DNA from: Trileptium ribeirensis
Taxonomy: Eukaryota > Nematoda > Enoplea > Enoplida > Thoracostomopsidae
NCBI GenBank assembly: GCA_030248225.1
Contig: JASANE010010112.1
Location: forward strand, 92,702-156,701
Direction of reading: 5' to 3'
Length of the DNA stretch: 64,000 nucleotides
Under the pieces are notes generated by a model that did no database searches, was not told the origin of the DNA, and was given only the letters and a program-made list of their open reading frames with translations. The position numbers and the translations under genes are program-made. Shown here one piece after another: positions 57,272-64,000 of this stretch (its first letter is position 1; every line of letters starts with the position of its first letter).

Positions 57272-58727
57272 TTGCTGAGCACTGGCTTGTCAGGTCGAAC
57301 GAAACGCATTTGCTATGGCAGCAATGATAGGCACATGACAGCTCATATTGGCGGGGAGCAGCTGCGAGTCCTGGATGAGCGGTTTAAACCGTTTTGTGGT
57401 TGGAACGATAACAACATAATTTGGGAGATAGTTCCACGTATTGATAACACGATTGGAATAGAAATATTCCGGATGCATAGACGTGATGCAGAGGTAGCTG
57501 GAAGGAGCTTAAGATCGTATTGCCGTAGTTGACGTTGAGTAACCAGCATGAAAAGGCGAGTGTAATCAAAGTTCACCATATCGTGGAGCATTTTGTTTAC
57601 AAGTATAAGATTTGCTCGGAGTTTTCGTGTTTCCTGGCTTTAAGTGCCGAGTCGCTGAAGTTGTACTTGGTACATTTCGGTGCGAAGCGAAGGCACTAGC
57701 TTAGTTGCCTTTCGTTGAACCTTTTCCACAAGATCAATGTCTCTTGTGATAATGCTACCAAGCTCAGCTGGCATATTTAAGTTTCGAGTGCCTTTGTACG
57801 GAATACAGCGCGATGAAGGTAGTTCTATCCTATTATCGTAGAGTTCTCTTCATTTGACGCAGGACACCAGTGGCTTCAGCAGCTATGCAAGCACAGTCGA
57901 TGGTTGGCTTAAGGGATGTTGAAACGGTGACGCCTGAGTCTTTGTAGTATCTATGCAGGGATTCGATGATGCACTAAATATTGATGAAGGGGGTTGTGAT
58001 AGCCTAAATGTAGGCAGGCAGATTTATCGACATTCAATTCGACGAGCCACTTATTGCTCCATGTTGTCAAAGAGCATGTTTTGAAGATCGTCTGTCGCCA
58101 ATTCAGTCATAACTCAAGGAATTCGGCGAATTATTTTGGAATCGTCCGAGAACATCCAAGCACCGCTGCTGACAGAATCGACTAGGTCGTTTATATAGAA
58201 AGGAAACAAGACTGGGCCAAGGACAAATCCTTGCGGAACTCCAGAAGTGTCGCTGACCGAATCAGATCGTGTACCGTTCACAACAACGCATTGGCTACGG
58301 GAGTGTAGAAATGACCTTATGTATCCTAACAGTGGGTCACAAATTCCGTATGATTAGAGCTTGTGGCGTTGGCGACCGTGTGTTATCCTATCGAAGGCTT
58401 TGCTTAAATCAAGATAAATGACGTCAGCACAATCACCGCTGTCACTTATGCCCGTGAGACAGTCAAGATAATCCAACAGCTGTAGTTCACAAGACCGACT
58501 CTGGAATGGAACCAAACTGTCTATAGGTACGTAACTTATTGTCTATTATCGATTAGGGGCAGTTTTGATGATTTCTTCCGTTATTTTACGGGGACCAGAG
58601 GTCAGGCTAATGGGACGGCAATTTCGTTTATCAAAGCGATTGCTCTTCTTTAGTATCAGAGTAACAAGTGCAAGGAGCCATTTCATAACACTACTTCTCA
58701 TGGGCACCGCTAATTACTGCCTCCACG
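57272..58727 (-). pseudogene. Non-LTR reverse transcriptase and C-terminal domain
   Basis: RT motifs on the - strand in order: LVTLILKKSNRFDKRNCRPI then SLTSGPRKITEEIIK (58660-58560); ELQLLDYLDCLTG and VIYLDLSKAFDRITHG with catalytic motif A (58480-58365); then VNGTRSDSVSDTSGVPQGFV and LGPVLFPFYINDLVD, the GVPQG box (58290-58180); then MFSDDSK, the F/YADD box with Ala changed to Ser (about 58145). The C-terminal region (57591-57272) reads RQYDLKLLPATSASRL and, after a frameshift, FYSNRVINTWNYLPNYVVIV, which is the typical end of CR1/jockey pol proteins. Several frameshifts and stops make it inactive. Confidence 0.88.
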
Positions 58728-60281
58728 CAGGGTTGGGCACCGGAGAAAACCAACGGAAAAAATTGGTTTTTTCCTACCCCCCCCCCGCCGGAAAAAAATG
58801 GAAAACACTAAGAATTTTGGAGTCAAAAATAGTTGGAAAACCGTTTTACAACAAAATATTATAGCCTTGAACATTATTTACTCCCTTTTAAGCAGCGTTT
58901 ACATTTCATGCGTATGATTTATGGTAGAAATGGTATAACTATGCCATCGACTAAATTTATAATCTTAGCATAAGCATAGCTTGCTTCCTCCACAGCATAA
59001 AGAACTCTCGCCCGATGGTAAATTTAAAATAAATAGGCGCGGCACTGAGTAGAGCCACAAAATTTGTATCCAGCATATGAAGGCAGTAAACTAGGCAGAC
59101 ACAGGCCAGGCACACATGCCCACAGATACGTATGGGACGGGAGTTGGTTAGTGGTTACCCATAAAGTCAGCCGTCCCGCCAAGAAAAACCAAAAACCTAG
59201 GGGTTCCACCCCTTGGTGGTTATCCACCACCGTCCTACTCCATGCACCGGTCTGTTTACCTATGATAGATACCCGCAGGCATGTATGTTTAGTACCACTC
59301 ATGTCACACATGGCACGCCATGTCATAAACTAAATAACTCGACTGTTGGATCGTTGAGTTAAACCACATACTCTGTTGTGTTAATGCGCTTCCAGCATCA
59401 CTTGCAGGGCTGGAAGTTGGACACCAGTTAAGAGTAAGTCTAACAATACTGAAAATTATAATGCCGCAATCGACAATTTTAAACGTTATCAATAAACAGT
59501 ACTATTGTTACAATAGTTTGTTAAGTTTTGAGTTGAAGATGGAATCATTGAACCATTGAAACCTGGTCTGAACAATCTTAATGTTATATTATGTGGTCAA
59601 TTGCTCGCCTGCAAAATCCCAATTTAATCGCCTTTAGATAAATGCTGGGTATGCCATTATACTTTTGTAAGTCTGAGCTTCAATAGTTACCAAGTATGCG
59701 TATCTTAGCAAGTTGATAAAAAAATACACTATGTTTTGCTTGTTTTTCCATGCTAATTTTCATTTATATACATTTTTTCAATAAATATCGCATCTATTTC
59801 AGTAGCCAATGCTTATACACTGTAATACGAAATTAATAACCAACCAGAGACTTTATATTTGTCCAATTATTATGCATTGGCATTTAACAAAGGAATCCTA
59901 GCGCAGGTTCTGTCTCCAACGGCGCGACCTTTGTATCAATATTAAATAGATGAAGACGTGAGAGTTGCTTTGCAGTATTTATAATATACCAGCAGCGTTT
60001 TAACATGCTATCGCGCAAATACCATGCTGAAAAATATGAGTTTGCGGTTGCCTATGGAGTTCTTTCTATGTGACAACATTGCAGTTTTAGACCTTTTTCA
60101 GTAATTAAGGCATTAATAATCAACAACGGAGATTCAATTTCGCATAAAACTGTGTTTACTGCTATATTTCTAACAGGCTAACAAGTAAACAGCTAACAAT
60201 GAATTTTACTTTTTTCCAATTTTTTTCCGGAAAAAAACCGGTTTTTTCCGGTCTGACTTTTTCCGGAAAAAACGAAGCCTG
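58728..60281. mobile_element. 1554-bp hAT-like element with 8-bp target duplication
   Basis: The target duplication CCTCCACG is exact at 58720-58727 and 60282-60289. The element starts CAGGGTTGGGCACC and ends, in reverse complement, CAGGCTTCGTTTTTTCC. CAGG ends and 8-bp duplications are hallmarks of hAT. Both ends continue into GGAAAAA-rich sequence (TTTTTTCCGGAAAA near 60220). No transposase is found inside, so it is non-autonomous. Confidence 0.9.
59100..59330 (+). repeat. Possible small retroposon inside the hAT-like element
   Basis: A GC-richer patch has TGGTTAGTGG (59145-59154), similar to a tRNA box A, and GGTTCCACCCC (59202-59212), similar to box B, 48 bp apart. The spacing and loops do not give a clean tRNA fold. 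A tRNA-derived SINE is possible but weakly supported. Confidence 0.25.
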
Positions 60282-60420
60282 CCTCCACGTAATGCACCAT
60301 TTACCTTAAGATGTGTGAACCTAGGGCCGAATTCTGTCACATAGCCAATTCTGGCTCGTGACAATTAGATGTAGGCGCTACTTCATAAATAAAATAAATA
60401 GCTAAGCTATTCTAGTATGT

Positions 60421-61190
60421 TTGTACGAGCCGCAAGTGGCGATGTCTTAGGTTTTGATAGCCGGGACGGGTTATTGAAAAAATATTTATTATGTTCAGTT
60501 TAGCCGTTTATGTTGCAGGGGAAATATTTAGGTCTAGGTCAAAAAAAGGCGATATTAGTAGTACTTAAAGTAAGACGCATAAATGCGGCTAAAATATATA
60601 CGTAAATATCGCTATTTTTAAAATTTTTGTTAGGCTCCTTTTACAAGCCAACCTTGTAGCTGTCTAAAACACACTCTTTCATACATGAAAATAATACTAT
60701 TGAAATCGGAAGGATGTCTTTAGTGTAACAGAAATGTTCCTCCGGTCTGCTACGCGTGTTTTTGCTAAATTTGGAGTCAAAACATTCGAGGAACAGCCGA
60801 ATCCGAATCAGAACTGATTTTAATGCAGGTCGAAACATTTTATGGGAAATTTGGCATATGTTTGGGTTGATTTGGACGAAATTGATAGCATGGTGCCACG
60901 GCCGCGTTTATGATAACATTTTGCTTATTAACAGTTGTCGTTTCCCATTCTGATTCTGACTCGCTCTGATTCGCATTTGCATGCCTCATCTTATGTTGTA
61001 ACTATATGTCGTTATTCGTCTTTTAGATGGACTATCCTAAGTGAAGTCGTGTAAGATGTTACGAGTTTTGGGAATCGGTGGGAGTATTGATCGAGAATGA
61101 AGATAAAATAGTGTGTTAGGAACATTCACAGGTTGCTAAATCTTTTTGAACTTAGGAAAGTTATTCAGAGATCGACTAGCCACACGATTT
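60421..61190. other. Intergenic, no gene recognised
   Basis: AT-rich sequence with no supported open frame or repeat. Confidence 0.6.
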
Positions 61191-62120
61191 TTCTGTAACA
61201 CCCGAGTTACAACCATCCGGGACCACTAGGCTATCGGCAGCTCTCCAAGAAGTGAACGGCGAACATTTAAAACTGGGATGGGCAGTGATTGAATGTAAAT
61301 GTATGAATTTCACCCAGGCTGAATTGTACTAGGACCAGTTCTGGCCCTAAGGGATCCCAGCTGCACCACTTTATCTAGAAGTTCACGGTGGTGCCCGGAC
61401 AACCCCGGCTTACACGATTCCCCGGTGGACCCTAGTCTGACCGATGGGAACCGCTTAGCTTAGTAGGCCGCCGGCGGGTTTACCAGGGTGTTCGGCCTGG
61501 CCCCTATAATGGCCCACGTATCTAGTGGCATGCAGGTCCCCCTGAGGGAGGGTCATCCCCTAGGCCTGCTCACAGGTAATGAGGTCGACCCGTCATTCCC
61601 TCCATTTGGTGATTAGAATTTTATGTCCTATGTGGGTTTTCAACACCTTACCTAGCCGTAGGGCCTGTTTGCAAGAGGCTCCGTTGGGCCGCGTGGTAAT
61701 TGCCCAACCCTTAGTTTCTTATGGTGTAGAGGCGCGTTGGTGTTGCCTTAGTTCCACTTAGGGCTGAACACACTGAGCCTACTCGGTCCTAAAGATGTCT
61801 ACGTGGTTGAGCGTACGGAGAAGCCTTGATTTCACTAAGGCTAAAACGCGGGGATGAGGGCCGGAGTAAAGCGGTCAGGTTAGGCGAGTATCCTGAGAGG
61901 GCGGTGTGTGGGAAAAGACAGGAAGATCAGGTTAAACAGTTTTGGGGTACCTTAACGTGGGCCTTGTCTCTTATTGCAAGGTGGCCTGGTTGAGTAAAAA
62001 CTAGCTATTTCGCCTATGAAAATACACACGTCAGATATTTATTTTGGGGTGCTCCCTCTTTTGACAATGTACTATTACACGCACAAGAAATATTTTGAAA
62101 GCAATTATATTACATGGTTG
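61191..62120 (+). other. GC-rich tract without recognised coding
   Basis: 61191-61980 is clearly GC-richer than the flanks, with frequent GG/CC blocks (CACGGTGGTGCCCGG, GGCCGCCGGCGGG). No open frame matches a known family. It may be an untranslated region of a mobile element continuing into the hairpin-rich tract to the right. Confidence 0.45.
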
Positions 62121-62178
62121 TTACAATGCATCCCCAACGCTACCTAAGTTTTGACTCGAGAGGAAATTTTCGTATCCC

Positions 62179-62808
62179 TTGAGATTACCCGTTCTCGTTT
62201 CCTTGTGGATCGAAGGAAAATTGTCTACTCTCAGAAACAAGGGTTCCTGTAACATGGGTACCGTTCTTGGTTCAGCCGGTCCCGAAGCTGCTCTCAGAGT
62301 TACCAAGAATTGCGGTCTTCTAATAACTATCGGCTCACGTTGGGATGACGAAATGATGCCCGATGAGCCAGCTAGGGCTCTTTTAGAAGTGCGGAACCCC
62401 TTACCCAAAGTTTTACTATCTGAACCTCAAGCGTTATGGCGCTCCTCGTTAGAAAAACACGTGCCTAGCCGTGTTCCTACCTACTCTCCCACAATTTCTT
62501 CCATCATGCGTATTTCTGAATTTTTCTATGAAATTGCTCTTACGCGAATCTGCTCGACTCAACTGATAAAGCGCGGCACAGCACTTGTGGGAGCGCGGGG
62601 CATCCGCCGGACGCCACAGCACCCACAAGGGCTGCCCTTTAATGCTCAGGCCTACGCACGAAAATTTGAGATACGCTCTAAGACGCCTCGGGCGGGCCCC
62701 TTCCACGCGTCCGCAGTCGAAGAGTCCACCCGAGACAACACGGGTTTCCGAGATGCACCCTCGAGTTCCTTTTATCTTAAAATGTTGGCCGACAACCTCC
62801 TAAATTGA
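62179..62808 (+). CDS. Unidentified open frame of up to 209 codons
   Basis: An uninterrupted frame runs from about 62179 to a stop at 62806-62808; the first ATG inside is at about 62251 (MGTVLGSAGPEAALRV). I recognise no motif. The frame crosses the two hairpins at 62579-62634 and 62687-62734, and the second half follows a module that is repeated at 63055-63200, where no corresponding frame is kept. That suggests the 3' part at least is not protein coding. An overlapping - strand frame (62121-62408) is also open. Overall it is more likely untranslated element sequence than a gene. Confidence 0.25.
   Translation: MRLPVLVSLWIEGKLSTLRNKGSCNMGTVLGSAGPEAALRVTKNCGLLITIGSRWDDEMMPDEPARALLEVRNPLPKVLLSEPQALWRSSLEKHVPSRVPTYSPTISSIMRISEFFYEIALTRICSTQLIKRGTALVGARGIRRTPQHPQGLPFNAQAYARKFEIRSKTPRAGPFHASAVEESTRDNTGFRDAPSSSFYLKMLADNLLN
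62575..62735 (+). repeat. Double-hairpin module, copy 1
   Basis: Hairpin 1 (62579-62634): CAGCACTTGTGGGAGC pairs with GCACCCACAAGGGCTG, 14 of 16 pairs, 24-nt loop. Hairpin 2 (62687-62734): CTCGGGCGGGCCCCTTC pairs partly with GAAGAGTCCACCCGAG. The whole module recurs at 63051-63200 with about 80 percent identity in the first hairpin. Confidence 0.8.
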
Positions 62809-62906
62809 TCTAAACCGTATGCGCTGAAATCAGAAAAACATCTACTCGAGATCCGAACGAGACACCCTCGAACACGCACGTAACACGCTAAAAGCCTTAA
62901 ATAGTT

Positions 62907-62951
62907 CACTCCCTGGGCACAAACAATAAAATAAAAGCGACCCAGGGAGTG
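62907..62951 (+). other. Perfect 11-bp stem-loop between the two modules
   Basis: CACTCCCTGGG (62907-62917) pairs perfectly with CCCAGGGAGTG (62941-62951). The 23-nt loop is A-rich and contains AATAAA. Confidence 0.85.
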
Positions 62952-63050
62952 GGGAACCAGTCGAGTACGGGGGAAGTTCTCTCAATTTTCTGCAATTTAA
63001 ACGCGATCCCGACTGTGATTTATTCAACGCTCAACCCACCTCTCCAGCGC

Positions 63051-63200
63051 GGCGCAGCGCTTGCGGGAGCACGGAGCATCCAACGGACACCCCAGCACCC
63101 GCAAGGGCTGCCCCTGATCCTAAGCTCGATCGAAAATTCAAAAACTCGGAAAAATCGGGCGGGCCTCTTCCGCACGGCTGCATGCCGAAGAGCCCACCCG
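63051..63200 (+). repeat. Double-hairpin module, copy 2
   Basis: Hairpin 1 (63055-63110): CAGCGCTTGCGGGAGC pairs with GCACCCGCAAGGGCTG, 14 of 16 pairs. Relative to copy 1, T62588-A62625 has become C63064-G63101, a compensatory change. Hairpin 2 (63156-63200): CGGGCGGGCCTCTTC pairs with GAAGAGCCCACCCG with one bulge. Confidence 0.8.
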
Positions 63201-64000
63201 GGCTAGGCCAAAAACGCGAAAACGAAGCAGCGGGAAATTTTAAAAGAAAAACTTGGCGACAACCGCCAGCACAACCAAACTTGGCAAAACAAGACTCGAC
63301 TGGTCCCGTCGTCAAAATTCGCAGTCTTCTTTTATACTGCGGCTTACCCCCCTCTCTTTTTTTGCATCCCTCGTACCAGTTCTACAGATGGCCAACGTTG
63401 GCAATTCAAAATCTCTACAAAACTTTAGCTGGCAAACAACTTATAACCAGCACAACGGCGCACAATAAGCTACAAACAATATAAAACAGCAAATGGTACA
63501 AAGCGGCGAACGTCCAATGGTATGTACATAACCGACAAAACTGGGCCCCCTACAACACGTCAGCCTCGGCGAGCCATCGACGCTACAATAACAACACAAA
63601 ATTTTTGCTATATGCCAACTGCTGTAAGCTGACGGTGGCCGAAGCCTGCCAAGCGAGACAAAACCGCCCGCTGGTCGGTGCGGCAAAATTTTAAGAGGAA
63701 AAATAACGGCGCTCGAGGTGCCGTTTTCTCATAGGGATATCGGCACATTTTTGCCGATATCTCGGATCAAAAAACAGTAGGCGGCCGGAGCAGGACCAGA
63801 ATCATGCCCTGGCAGGCCGGCTACTGATGAAAATTTAATTTTTAATGTAACTCCCACCAGGAGGCCTGTTAGAGGCCGTTTTAGGCGCCCAAAAATGAAA
63901 ATTTTGGGGTCCCATTTTAAGTTTGGAGGATCCTGGAGCGGACCGCCGGGGGTGGGCGGCCCGTTTTCAGGTAAACGGTTAGGGTGAGACCCGATAAGTG
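63201..64000 (+). other. Right edge of window, hairpin and repeat, no gene
   Basis: No gene is recognised. 63736-63761 is a perfect 10-bp hairpin, GATATCGGCA with TGCCGATATC and a 6-nt loop. 63900-63995 is the second copy of the GC-rich repeat also found at 53508-53650. Open frames on both strands here show no familiar motif. Confidence 0.55.

Larger units (their letters stand above)
57270..60420 (-). mobile_element. CR1/jockey-like non-LTR retrotransposon remnant
   Basis: On the - strand the RT domain and the C-terminal region of a non-LTR element are visible over about 1.6 kb, with a 1554-bp hAT-like insertion at 58728-60281 near the RT start. 5' endonuclease and ORF1 are absent. Frameshifts and stops are common. 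The 3' UTR and terminal repeats were not identified. The structure is a 5'-truncated copy, as is normal for such elements. Confidence 0.85.

Noticed and set aside
59145..59212. Functional tRNA gene
   Set aside because: Box A- and B-like words exist but no cloverleaf with acceptor and anticodon stems can be formed.
62121..62408. - strand open frame starting MGKGFRTSKRALAGSSG
   Set aside because: No recognisable domain and it overlaps an equally open + strand frame in a GC-rich tract where long frames are expected by chance.
1..64000. CRISPR arrays, rRNA genes, operons or bacterial promoters
   Set aside because: No regularly spaced identical repeats with unique spacers and no rRNA core sequences were seen; the window is eukaryotic with spliced coding sequence.

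Overview
The window is animal nuclear DNA, most probably from an invertebrate. Seven GT-AG exons on the + strand assemble in phase into one host gene, MED20 (a Mediator subunit). Almost everything else is decayed mobile DNA of typical metazoan classes: Ty3/gypsy-like LTR elements, piggyBac, a TA-targeting DNA element, hAT, two non-LTR reverse-transcriptase remnants, MITEs and foldback repeats. The composition is AT-rich with long introns. I see no bacterial features, no CRISPR array, no rRNA and no convincing tRNA. The species cannot be fixed from the sequence alone.

Layout. 1-8.6 kb: a Ty3/gypsy-like element (copy A) on the - strand, with gag, nucleocapsid, RT, RNase H and its LTR/leader, all with frameshifts. 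10.0-19.0 kb: a piggyBac element with TTAA ends whose transposase gene is split by a 6.5-kb TA-flanked element (11401-17881). That element carries clusters of a GTTCGCGAAC palindrome near both ends, and a 395-bp relative sits at 19.7-20.1 kb. 22.1-33.0 kb: two more copies of the gypsy family (B and C) on the + strand, in tandem and sharing one LTR, head-to-head with copy A. A 262-bp piggyBac-type MITE lies in the protease of copy C. The integrase catalytic core is not visible in any of the three copies. All three Gag regions carry or are linked to a glutamine/asparagine-rich segment, which in copy C is a run of at least 13 diverged seven-residue repeats.

33.7-51.2 kb: MED20, 392 codons in seven coding exons over 17.5 kb. 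The first coding exon is only 14 nt. The first ~212 residues match the normal MED20 length and fold; a Gln-rich tail of ~180 residues follows, which animal MED20 proteins such as the human one lack. Its introns hold an RT remnant, a piece of hAT-type transposase N-terminus embedded in poly-G/poly-C repeats, a TTAA MITE and foldback repeats.

51.2-64 kb: a second GAGCGGAGC foldback copy, an orphan 77-codon open segment that may be the last exon of another gene, and a CR1/jockey-like RT remnant on the - strand (57.3-60.4 kb) interrupted by a 1554-bp hAT-like element with an exact 8-bp target duplication. After it comes a GC-rich tract (61.2-64 kb) with duplicated double-hairpin modules, in which one stem shows a compensatory base-pair change. 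The most interesting points are the Gln-rich MED20 tail, the heptad-repeat Gag, the GTTCGCGAAC element family and the hairpin modules.
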